Shown here: one piece after another, positions 1-9,990 of the stretch
Numbering within the stretch: the first letter of the stretch is position 1
Layout: each line of letters starts with the position of its first letter
Program-made: the position numbers and the translations under genes
Source: Prostheceraeus crozeri
Lineage: Eukaryota > Platyhelminthes > Polycladida > Euryleptidae
Direction: 5' to 3'
Assembly (NCBI GenBank): GCA_907163375.1
Contig: CAJQUW010002158.1
Coordinates: forward strand, 62,001 to 126,000
DNA length: 64,000 nt
The notes under the pieces: generated by a model
The model's input: the letters and a program-made list of their open reading frames with translations, nothing else
The model's database searches: none
Told to the model about the DNA's origin: nothing

Positions 1-98
1 AGGTCATGTTCTAAATCGTCCTATTTGTGTGAAAAGAAAAATGCATGAATCAGTGGTCTGTATCAGATTGATTTGCAGAGAGAATAATAGCTATTACA

Positions 99-1071
99 TT
101 ACACATATGCACACACATAGTTCGACCAAAATGAGTCAAAGTCTGCATGGAGTGATTCACTGGTTTGCTCGCTGAACTTCCCAATGCCTTCAGACCTCAT
201 CTTGCAAAACTCTGGCACATGATGAATAATGCAATGAAGTTTTGGAGAAACACGAATGTTCAATGCATCAAGATCATTGCGAAAATTCACGATATGCTGA
301 GAAAAGTCTTGGTCCAGAAAATTTCCAAAACAGCTTGTGACGATTTGCTCTAGATTTTTGAATGCAGAAACGATAGGCAATGTCTCAAGCGTTGCGATTA
401 CTCGCAATTTGTCGACGCTCTTTAAAAGTTGACGAGCACTATTACCGGTGAATGTACCGCCATGATATTGATCCTTGTGCACTCGCGACGAAGTTAACCA
501 TTGTGTTGCAATTCTATGTGAAGTTTCCTCCAGAGCATTGAACAACTTAGAAACTGATCCTATAAGGAGATGCAACTCTGGAGGCGGTATTGTTTTCAAA
601 ACAAGGTCACTACCATCTCCATGGATAATGGAGGGATGTATTGCATTACCACAGTTTTTTGCCTTTGATTTCGCCTCCGATGAATCATAGTAGCTCCAAA
701 ATAAACCTGATAAACTGTCCCATGTGCGGCTAACTCCTCTGTTTATGAGATCGGTCTTGTGCACGTCACACCATGGACATGGATGTGAGCTGCCACTACT
801 CATCAGACCAAGTAACAGGTTACAGATCTTCATATCGGCTGAAATTATGAATTTTGAAGTTAATGCGTCTAGCCCGACAGCGTGCCACAGGTATTTCAGG
901 TTCGGATAATTTTCTGGTGTGTCGGGTGCAATGGCGATGATGAAGATACGTTTGACGCCATAGCTTCTATTTGCATGTGATGAGGTTCTAATGATGCCAC
1001 TGTTTCAGCTCGAATAATTTGCAGATTTATTTTCATAAATCCTTTACCTCCGTCGATTTTATTTTTGATGG
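99..1071 (-). pseudogene. Transposase-like protein, C-terminal part, frameshifted
   Basis: This continues the gene interrupted at 1072. From 1071 the frame reads IKNKIDGGKGFMKINLQII and is lost about 100 bp on, near 960-980. A second frame then carries the family-like stretch APDTPENYPNLKYLW, MKICNLLLGLMSSGSSHPCP (with a C-x-x-C pair), a PKLHCIIHHVPEF motif and a GKFSEQTSESLHADF motif, ending at the stop near 99. At least one frameshift therefore separates the two segments. The histidine-rich HCIIHH block and the E-T-S-E-S-L-H block are the best conserved parts and may belong to the catalytic domain; that is inference. Confidence 0.7.
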
Positions 1072-1073
1072 TA

Positions 1074-2069
1074 CACTGTAAATCGCTGGATACGAAAATT
1101 ACATACAAACACATACCAAGTCTACATACAATTTGAAACCAACATTTGATACGAGATTCTGGTATATATAAAGAAATCTGATATGTTTTTCATACGAATG
1201 GCCATTTACTTTCGTATGTGATTGGTATGTAAACGATACGAACTATGCTAACTGTGATTGGCTGTTTTACGTTGAAATACGAATTCTTGGTATGTTTTAT
1301 ATACGAGACCCGATGCAAATTGGTATGTGTTTCGTATGTCTTTCGTATGAATAGCTTTATGTCATATGGCAAAAAATATGTTATACTACATACTACTTAC
1401 AAATAACTTTTTTCCAGTAATACCAGCCGTGAATATTTCTTTGTGAAAGTGTGGTATTTTACTAGATTAGATTTGTTGTGGAATTAAAGCCGCATGTCAT
1501 CTTTTGCAACTTGTCTTATAGTATTCACAAGACCTATAATTAGCTCATTTCCTTGAAGTAAATTGATTAACATAATTTCAATAAAACGATAACTTTTCAG
1601 CAACCATGTTGACTTATATATCTCAAACATAACTATTTTTGCGTTCATGAATTATAATGTGTCTTTATTTTGGATTGATAATATGCTTAGTTCCAAAATT
1701 ACATAATGCATAATTGTTGATGGTCAAATACTTATTGATTATTTATGAAATGCCTCGGACTTACATGTATTAAAATCGAATTCAGTATTGTTAGTTTGAC
1801 TATAAAATTTCATTATCTCACTACTTACAAAGCAGTAGTAGCATTAGTGTGATCTTTATTGACAAAAAGTCTTAAATCAACATACTTTGGACATGATTGA
1901 TGCTTTCTTTTAACATTGTGCTGGTATGACTTTAGTATGTAAAGCATACCACACTTGAAATATTATGCGAAAAGCATACAAATATATACCAAGATCATAC
2001 AGAAATATACCAAAAAAATATCTTGGTATGCATCCTTCGTATGTGATTGGTATTAAGCGATTTACAGTG
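1074..2069. mobile_element. MITE family A, copy 1 (CACTGTAAATCGC ends)
   Basis: A 996-bp element with inverted ends CACTGTAAATCGCT / AGCGATTTACAGTG, flanked by TA on both sides (1072-1073 and 2070-2071). It lies inside the transposase of the 1-3400 element, so it is the younger of the two. Subterminal regions are packed with GTATG / CATAC and ATACCAA words on both strands. No transposase-length frame is present. Further copies lie at 26435, 35841 and 43288. The CACTGTAAA start is shared with the 8147-12979 element. Confidence 0.9.
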
Positions 2070-2070
2070 T

Positions 2071-3042
2071 ATGATCATAATCTATCTCATTCCTCAATAG
2101 CACATCATCAACAAATTCTTGCACACTTTTACAGTGAACAACTGGTCGTTTTATCCTTTCACCCCGAGAATCAATAAAATCTATGTCGACAGCTTGGAAA
2201 TATTTGTCGAAAATATGATCCCTTTGCCGTAGATTTTCGCGTACGTATGGTTCTATTGAATTCCTTTTCGTAGATTCCCGAATGGTCTTTGACAGGCTTG
2301 ACGTTTGTCGACAACTCAGATTCAGGTCTCGCGGTATATCAGAAAAAGTTTCTGTGGTGAGCTGATATCTAGTAGAGTTCATGCTGATACAAACAGAACC
2401 ATGTTTCACTGTCTGGAGGTCAAGACTCCCGGATTTTGAATAAAGTCTGGAAGTAATTGTAGATGCGGCAAATTTTTGAGGATCATCTGGAGATTGAATT
2501 GAAATAAGATCGGCAATATTTGAAAATCTCTTGTTTTTTGAACAATTATGAGACTTTCCTCTGCCTATCTGAGACAGACAACGTGCACAAACTTTCATCG
2601 TAGAAGGAGATTGATCTTCATGGTCTCTACTTGGAGAAGACATCGATCTGCCTGGTGATGACTTACGACATGGTAACCTAGACTCATATGATTTTTTTCT
2701 TGCCATTTGAGAAGTAGTGCATTCACAAGTTGTATTTTGACGAGTGCGAGTTTGGAATGGAAAGTGAATATTATCGCGATCATATAAAGTCAAGTTTTCA
2801 AATTCACCAGCCGAAACTTTCTTTCGACACGACGAACATATAACACACGGGAATATTCCATCAACAGTGTTGTAATCTGGAAAAATATGCGATTTGATAA
2901 GTTCTTCCATGTTAATGGAGATGTTACGAAGGTTATTTTTACCAAACCAGAAAACACAAATAGCTTTTAGCGATTCTGAATGAGTTCTTGCTGTTTTTGG
3001 CATTGTCAAAGTCAAGTCAATCCGATAAACAATCGCAGACAC
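2071..3042 (-). pseudogene. Transposase-like protein, N-terminal part (zinc-finger region)
   Basis: Open frame on the minus strand. The methionine at 3003 (MPKTARTHSES) is a more natural start than the one at 3042. The first ~160 residues carry paired cysteines (CVICSSC, CARCLSQ followed by HNC), suggesting a zinc-binding N-terminus. The rest is a charged region with no motif I can name. The frame runs into the family A MITE at 2069-2071 and ends there by chance. If the MITE and one copy of its TA are left out, the frame continues on the other side into a GIDGGKGF-like segment, so the insertion hit an open gene. This supports one gene with the part at 99-1071. Confidence 0.7.
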
Positions 3043-3455
3043 AAATGGACCGAGATTAGTGGCACTTGAATAAAGAAATGTTGTTTACACGATCAACAAT
3101 CATGCGCGCATGCACATGTGATCGTCATTATGACAAGCTTTGCATGCATGTGTGTGTGTGTGATGAAGGACAATCACCGTATTAGACATGATTGAATTGA
3201 GACAAGCTGCACATGTATGAGGATAAGTTGTTTACGATAACTATGCGCGTGTACGCGTGTGATCGTCATTGATGTGCTGTGATCGTAGTGCATGTGTGTA
3301 ATGTAATAAGCTATTATTCTCTCTGCAAATCAATCTGATACAGACAACTGATTCATGCATTTTTCTTTTCACACAAATAGGACGATTTAGAACATGACCT
3401 TTCCAATGCCTCTTATGATCCTGCCAAAATCTCCAAGACTTGTTGTTAATACATT

Positions 3456-3770
3456 ATGCAGTTTCGGTTTCTCTGTCCGCCATTTTGAATTTTCGTCATT
3501 TTCTCAAAAAGGGCTAATCGTATGATTTTCTAACAATTATTTTTGAAAAGAGCGGGTCAAATTACAAAGGAAACCGTTGCAAAAATAGTTGGGAATTTTT
3601 TAATCAACTCCCAGAATGCAGTTTCGGTTTCTCTGTCCGCCATTTTGAATTTTCGTCATTATCTCGAAAAGGGCTTTTGCTATGATTTTAAACTTTGATT
3701 TTCGAAATCTACATACAAAAATACATTAGAATCCGTCGAGAAATATAGTGGGAAATTTTTAAAATGAAAC
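3456..3770. repeat. Tandem repeat, ~160-bp unit, about two copies
   Basis: The string ATGCAGTTTCGGTTTCTCTG at 3456 recurs at 3616, a spacing of 160 bp. Similarity continues through a TTTTGAATTTTCGTCATT block and an AAAAGGGCT block and then weakens. The unit has no open frame that I recognise. Confidence 0.8.
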
Positions 3771-4418
3771 CGCCTCCCCTGGCACACCGTGAGGTATACT
3801 TGCTTCCGCAGCATAGCTATCCTTGGGATAGGAATGAAGTTGTCGATCTTTTGTGCACTTTTGCACACCATGAGATCCTAGGTTCTAAGATGCATAAAAT
3901 GCCATCCATTGAAGATATTTCGAACAATGCTATGCTTGAAGACAGTTCCTCTGTTTACAGACGGAGACTAAGCTGCTGTTGATTTTGGCGTGGTAACTTT
4001 CTAGCCCTTCAGCATAACAAAGTTAGCTTGTAAATTGTTTCAGTAGCATGTCACTTGTTAACTTCTTGTGGTGTCCAATAGTATTGTATTGAGCAGCATT
4101 GTTCACTCCATGATCCAGCATGTTATTTCATTTCTGCTCACGGCACCGACTGAAGGAAGGCGAAATATATCTACCATTAAACGCATTTAGCGTTGCGAGC
4201 TTTCTCAAAAAGTTACACCAGAGTATCAAAGTTTTGAAAGTAATTATCTCATTTTTATTTCTTTCTTGTAATTTGACTGCAGCCACTCGATAGGAGTCAG
4301 CTGGTGACAGAAAAATCAACAGAATGCTGACTTTTTGTTCTTGCACAGCATTCCTAATGTGAGCTGTAATTATCCCAGACAGCTGACTGATTAAATCGTG
4401 TAAACAATGGACTCAATA

Positions 4419-4813
4419 TCAGATAATTGATTGATGAATCTCACTGTCTTGAGATGGATTATAAGACTTACAGTCAGCGGCAGCAACAATAATGATGTTT
4501 TTCTTTTCAGGAATGATTGGAAGATGGTCATTATCGGACAGCAAAGCAACCATTCGTTTCTCTGTCACCACGTCGGACTGATGAGTGCTTCCATCGATAT
4601 CTGAGTATGCAAGTCCATTCCAGTACACGTATTTCTTGTCAAATATTCCAATATCTCGTTTCAGTGAAATCGTCCTCGGATTCTTCTTCATTCTGTCTGA
4701 TATTATATTCTTCAACTCTTCTACTGTTGGATGAGCTGATAATGTAGCCGTAATTGTGAAATCCCTTCCACCATTGTAATCTTTACAACGGTTTCCAATT
4801 TGAAATGATGTGG
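4419..4813 (-). CDS. Multi-ubiquitin-like-domain gene, last coding exon
   Basis: The exon opens after a clean acceptor (TTTACTTTCGCAG) at 4814 with two bases of a split codon, matching the phase of the exon ending at 7415. It encodes about 130 residues and stops at 4419. The core has a beta-grasp look: a first strand (DFTITATLS), a helix-like TVEELKNIISDRM, then YVYWNGLAY and a final MVALLSD strand, which resembles ubiquitin-like folds although the usual ILE44-type surface is not clear. The tail (NIIIVAAAD, then a Ser/Gln-rich end) is short. Protein family membership is inferred from pattern only; no close relative is recalled. Confidence 0.55.
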
Positions 4814-5806
4814 CTGCGAAAGTAAACAAGCAAGTGTGCATTGAAAGTAATTAAAGATCAGATAGGACCTATCACAAAATTTTATGTTATTTCAATTTCC
4901 AAGCAGCATGTTATAAAATAGTTTTAAATCATTGGTGATAAAGAAACACATATGCAGCGTCGCCATTGATTTGCATAGACATATAATGTAGAACACATTA
5001 TTAAAACCATTCGCATCGCACCATAAGAATGATCGGTCCTTCAGTGAGAAGGTAGTCTATAGGTTCCGATATTATGGTGACCCTGCATCATGCACATGTG
5101 CGACTTGTGCGTGTATTGTATGATAATAATCCCTAGTGAGATAGCAAAAATGCCAATGTATGTTCACCTACCATATTTACTGTATGAACTTGATGGTTTT
5201 GGCAGTTTTGTAAATGGGTCTGCTATGTATGCTTCTGACCTCGAAAAAGTCTCCAAAAGAGATGAAAATCGAGAAAGACGAAGGTAAAAAGACAAAGAAA
5301 AAAAGAAGGTAAATCAGGCACAGAGAAGAAGTTAGTGATATTAACAAATGCGAACATGTCTCACAATCATGCAGTCCTACTCGTATAATTCGCAATCGAA
5401 CATGCACATGTGATAAACGAGTAGTCGTCTAGATGTTGAGCAACAAGGCAGGAGAAAGTGGCTGCTTCTTGGTAGACGCTCCGGAACCAGATGATGTAAA
5501 GGATGAGATTCACTTTCACATTTAAATAATAATTTGAGTGATAAATTCTGCTGACTCGAAGCAAAGTCTATCATAGCTTTGCTTTTGCCATTTGAAATAG
5601 TGCTTGAAGCGACTGATATTGGCAATAAAGAAGCCCAGTCCGGGCTCAATGGGCCCAACCCCATTCATACAACATCGCAAAGTTTGTTACTTTAAAGACA
5701 GCATGCGCGCATGTTTTTTAGATAATCAAATACATTAAAGATTTCAAAACAGACTAAAGATGCTTGAAGATTTTGCAAAAGAGAAAAAACAGATGCATAA
5801 AACAGA

Positions 5807-7108
5807 TCGCATATTCAGGTCAACTTAACTCTTAAAAAGGAGTCATCATTGAAGAATTGCTTATTCAGAGAATAGTCCGGCAGCCACAACGAGTTTCTGT
5901 AGGGAACGATATATTTTCTGTTGTTAACTGAAAAGCACTTAGTCTAGAGCCATACTTTTTGGCATGATATGTCTTCAGGTCATTCCTAACACGTGCATGT
6001 GATATTGTCATTCTTCTGACCGCGATGCATTCGAGAATGTGGTTCAATGTGGATAAAAGGGGCTAGCATGTTCGTGTCAGCCAAAAGTAGGAAGCTTGCC
6101 AAATCTGAATGTGTGTAGCTTCTTGAATAAATGCTCATGAACATGATTAGGAATGACCTGAAGACATTCTATGTCAAAAATTATGGCTCTAGACTGTAAA
6201 CCCTACACTGACAGTTGCCAAAACTTTCAATTTTGTGAAAAACTGGATTACGTGTCTTTCTTTGATCGCGTCTGACAAGAAGAGGAGCTAACTAGAACTC
6301 GGCAGACGCACGGATTCGTAGTAGGCATAGGGTGTGCACTGTAAGTCATCCTATGAAGTCTCATTTTCGAGCTCCTTCCCAACATAAACTCGCTATCTGG
6401 CTGCTGGACTAGAAGGTTCATGACGTGTGATGTTCATGGCTTCTAAGATATTTACATGTGTAGTAAATGGAAAAAATTCAATACTTCAATTAGTCCAGGA
6501 TATTTAGGAAGTAAGTATGAGTAACACGGACACCTGCTGTTTTTGTGAAGTCGTCTGCATGGCTGGCCATGCACGAAATATTTGATGATGCATTATGTTC
6601 ATAGGGACATAATTTCGAGGCGCTCGGGAGATGATGATGGGCGCCAATAAACGTGATGCTGAAAGAGATGCACACGTGCCTCAGAATTTTCAGCAAACTA
6701 GTGCATCTTTAGAATTTTGGATAATTTTGACAAATTGCTACCATTGAATGAAAATCACATCCCTTGCAATCACATTTCACACGATGGATATGTCACATTT
6801 TGACCATCAAATATTTGTCAGGGCGCCGCCAATACCTTTAGTCCATCAAATCTAGGAGAGAAGCCTAACTTGTCAGTTAATGTACTATCGTCCTTAAGAG
6901 CACTTGTCCAAGAACTATAAACAGTATTAGCCCCATGTAAAGGACTGATCGGATACACATTTCCAAGCATTAGGACACCTCGCTTTTTAATTGATGATTT
7001 CTAAATATCTTGGAAGCCATGCCCATCACCCGTCGCGAACCTTCTCTGAATAAGCAACTGTTCAATGATGGTCCTTTTTCAGAGTTAAGTTGACCTGAAT
7101 ATGCGGTC
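5807..7108. mobile_element. Inverted-repeat element, ~115-bp arms, with a second element inside its left arm
   Basis: The left arm is 5807-5872 continuing at 6412-6460; the right arm is 6998-7108. They match as reverse complements (for example CGCATATTCAGGTCAACTTA on the left) once the palindromic element at 5875-6409 is left out. The interior has no long frame. The outer ends and target duplication could not be fixed. It lies in an intron of the multi-ubiquitin-like gene. Confidence 0.7.
5875..6409. mobile_element. Palindromic MITE family B, copy 1
   Basis: Ends GTCCGGCAGCC / GGCTGCTGGAC, flanked by TA (5873-5874 and 6410-6411). The 535-bp body matches the arms of the copy at 17321-18055, for example ACTCGGCAGACGCA and TAGGCATAGGGTGTGCA. 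It is shorter because the left arm has lost much of its inner part. It sits in the left arm of the 5807-7108 element and is therefore younger than it. Confidence 0.8.
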
Positions 7109-7414
7109 TCCTTTCACGCATGTCCTTTGTAAGAGACTTATGTGATGAAAAATTCTAATCGGTGGATTAAATATTCATTAGGGCCAACCATCATCTTCAA
7201 AGTTAAACATTTTGTTAATTGGACTGTGTTTTGCACTAAACCTCCTCATGACAACATTGTTTTATTTGATTTTACAACCATGTGTACTGTCCTTTTATCA
7301 CCCAATTATTGCTTTCAATTCGGTTATAGATATATCGATAACGATGCATATTATACTGATGTGTCAATGTCTTTGCATAGCTGTAGATTCCACATCATTT
7401 CTGTTCTGACTTAC

Positions 7415-7681
7415 TTTGTTGGCAGTCAATGATCTCTGGTAGATCGACAAACCATGTGGTTCCAGTCATTGCTGGATGTTTGTCTGGGATCACCAGTTGA
7501 TGGTTAGATATCGCTGATTGTTGGTCTGGAATCACCGATTGATAGCTAGATGTCGCAGGCTGATGGTCTCCAAACCATCTTGCACCCACCATGCGTCTTC
7601 TTACGTAGCAGTACTGAGTCTGCATCCGCATTCGTCTCATGTTTTTCGGCAGAAGAGAAGAATCAGTCGACACTGCTGAAT
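7415..7681 (-). CDS. Multi-ubiquitin-like-domain gene, middle exon (linker)
   Basis: A 267-bp exon, a multiple of three, bounded by an acceptor (TTTTTCGGTATCAG) at 7682 and a strong donor (AAA|GTAAGT) at 7414. Both junctions are phase 1, so it fits between the exons at 23396 and 4813. It encodes about 89 residues: a basic, Met- and Arg-rich start (MRRMRMQTQYCYVRRRM), then a linker of imperfect HQP/HQL...VIPD repeats (YQSVIPD, HQLVIPD). The repeats look like a flexible spacer between beta-grasp domains. Skipping this exon would keep the frame, so alternative splicing is possible. Confidence 0.5.
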
Positions 7682-7852
7682 CTGATACCGAAAAATAGAA
7701 AAAATGCATAATTACAATAGACTTCGCAGGCAAAATTTCATGCACAAGCAGAAATGAATGTTTAACTCAATATTGAAGTTATAGTTATTATTATCAAAGC
7801 ACCTTTCTTCAGTGACAGATGTCATAAAAGTGACTTTTAGGACAGCCTGAAT

Positions 7853-8146
7853 TCAAATCAGCTGAAACATCTGTTTTGCCAACACATTAACAAAAGGGAA
7901 CAGTCGGGGAGGAGGGAACAGCAGAATAGGAAGATGGTTATCGGAGAGGAGCACAGTCTTCAACTGACGAAACATCCTGCATCTCAGAAATGAGGCACGG
8001 TAGGAGCAAACTGGAATCGACAGGAGTGCATTAGCATTGAAGACGGAAGTCGATGCTTGATTTGCAGGCAATCGCTGAACACCAAGGAGGAGAGGCGATT
8101 TTGAGCGAAAATCAGACGCATTGAAGGGTTCAGAACAGACTGCATA
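7853..8146 (-). pseudogene. CR1/L2-like LINE reverse transcriptase scrap, downstream part
   Basis: On the minus strand, reading on from 12980, the frame continues as MQSVLNPSMRLIFAQNRLSS, followed by SDCLQIKHRLP. This matches the pattern of the thumb region of CR1/L2-clade reverse transcriptases (LQSVxNAAARLIF...). The frame is lost within 150 bp. The scrap continues the segment at 12980-13170, from which it is separated by the 8147-12979 element. Confidence 0.6.
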
Positions 8147-9069
8147 CACTGTAAAAAAAGTTCTGTAATTTGACAGACCCGGCTATGTAGTTTTACCGTA
8201 CAACTTTTGGTTCACGTAAAATTACGTGCTATTCTATGTAACACAACATTATGAAAAGATGTCTGCAATTTAACATAGCTGAGCCTGTAAAATAACGAGC
8301 ACTGCTAATGTTCACGTAAATTTTACGGTAAAATCACATTGTGCTCTGGAACTTGCTTTTGACATAATCGTGCGTGCCATCAAATATTTTTCATAGCTAA
8401 TGCAGTACTTTAGATTAGTCAACGTCATTTCTGTTGCCTTGTATAAAATAGGATTTTATTATACTGAGGGCCTACCCTGTGATGGGTCTTTGAATTTTGT
8501 AATAATATTAAAACATCTCAGTGTAAAATGATTTGGCGTCACGCTGGCGTTGCTGATTGGCGTGGGAATGGCGTTGATCGCGTTATGATGACGCACAGGT
8601 GCCAAATATACGCGATTAAAATTTTTAACTGTTTGATAGCATTTCGACATCCGTTTTATGTGTGAAGACGAGGCTATGATCAAGTTTAAGCTGCTCTTCT
8701 CCTGGTAGAAGCCATAATGTCCCGCAAAGCAATGGCAGCGTTTCTAAGGCGTCCGTCGCGGCGTCTCCGCCGCACTCCTACGTCACCTATGTTCGCATGA
8801 ACTGCTGCGCATGAAGACCAAGAGAGCAAAAGTTCATTTTTTCAAAATACATGGATAAACGCAACGCATGGAGGCAAACGCAGAAGGTGTAGCAACTTTC
8901 ATCCTCTATGCATGAGAAGCAGATTCATGCAGGATAGAAATCAACAAATTTCCAACACAAGCGTATTTCTGATTATGTAATTTGAATAATTGTAACACCG
9001 ATCAAGGTAATTTTTCATTTTTTTTGCATATTTCTAGAATACTTCATATTAAGTGTATCTGTAATACAA

Positions 9070-9125
9070 TAATATAATATATAATATATATATAATATAT
9101 AATATAATATAATATAATACAATAA
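9070..9125. repeat. TA-rich microsatellite
   Basis: Interrupted (TA)n / ATAATATAA tract inside the 4.8-kb TIR element. Confidence 0.85.
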
Positions 9126-9942
9126 TACAAAAATAGTCAAATAATTTGTCTGCATATTTTGTACAATTCTATTTCACGTTTTAGCTTAAGGAACTAATAT
9201 TAATTCTCTTACACACCTGGTAGATTTTAGATAGCGTAATCTCGCTGTGTTATTAGCTAGATCTGGTATTTTGATTGGAAACAGACCTGTCCTCTTATCA
9301 TCTGAATGGGCAGACTGTTAAATAGGATCTTTTCAATATATAAGTGATAAACATAATTTTGAACAGAACGACTTACTCGCCAATTCATTACACATGAGGA
9401 GAGGAGAAGCGTTGTTTGTCCTTCTAGTAAGTATTTTTAAAATTTTTAGACATTTTAGGATATAAAACTTTTCTTTTAAATCATACTTTGTACCTAATGA
9501 AAATTAACTAGTCATTAGCTTGTTTTTTTTTAAACTTTGTTACCTTGACGCACTTTGCTACGTTGAACAGCATTAATTAATATTCATATGTTTCATGGTA
9601 AAATAGGTATGAATTATAATTTTTATATGTGTTACTTATCTTTGCATTGTATAAGTATACATATTGATTAAATTATCATTGATTAAATGAATACTCTTCT
9701 TATCTTTTCAAAGTAATTGAAATTGTCAGTCAATAGGAGCTTCCTCAACTGAAATTGTGAATAAATTCATTTGGAAGGGATAAAAAATACGATTCATTAA
9801 TAGATAGAAAATTTGGAAATTAATTGCGATCACGTGATGTATACACCTGCAAAAGAAATATTTAGTTCAATCTACTCCGTCTCTTAATTATTCGTTTTTG
9901 ATAGGGCGGCACAATGCACGAAGCACAGACATATTCCTTCTT

Positions 9943-9990
9943 CTCTCACTCTCTCACTCTCTCACTCTCTCTCTCTCTCTCTCTCTCTCT
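9943..9990. repeat. (CT)n microsatellite
   Basis: CTCTCACTCT units pass into a pure CT tract of roughly 30 bp, inside the 4.8-kb TIR element. Confidence 0.9.

Larger units (their letters stand above)
1..3400 (-). mobile_element. DNA transposon with ~110-bp terminal inverted repeats, superfamily not assigned
   Basis: Bases 1-112 and 3293-3400 are near-identical inverted repeats; the ends read AGGTCATGTTC inward and the arms differ at only a few positions. Between them, on the minus strand, lies a transposase-like gene in two parts (about 3003-2071 and 1071-99) separated by a 996-bp MITE. The window begins exactly at the outer base of the left arm, so a target duplication cannot be checked. 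The right arm is preceded by a TG-rich and CATG-rich stretch. The coding parts resemble an uncharacterised protein family I recall from cnidarian and other invertebrate genomes, but I cannot place it in a named transposon superfamily. Confidence 0.85.

Noticed and set aside
3093-3322. TG/CATG-rich stretch considered as a regulatory or satellite tract
   Set aside because: It is subterminal sequence of the 1-3400 transposon; short CATGTG words only, no regular period.
4128-4346. 72-codon frame downstream of the last ubiquitin-like exon
   Set aside because: Lies after the stop of the gene, in presumed 3' untranslated or intergenic DNA, without family resemblance.
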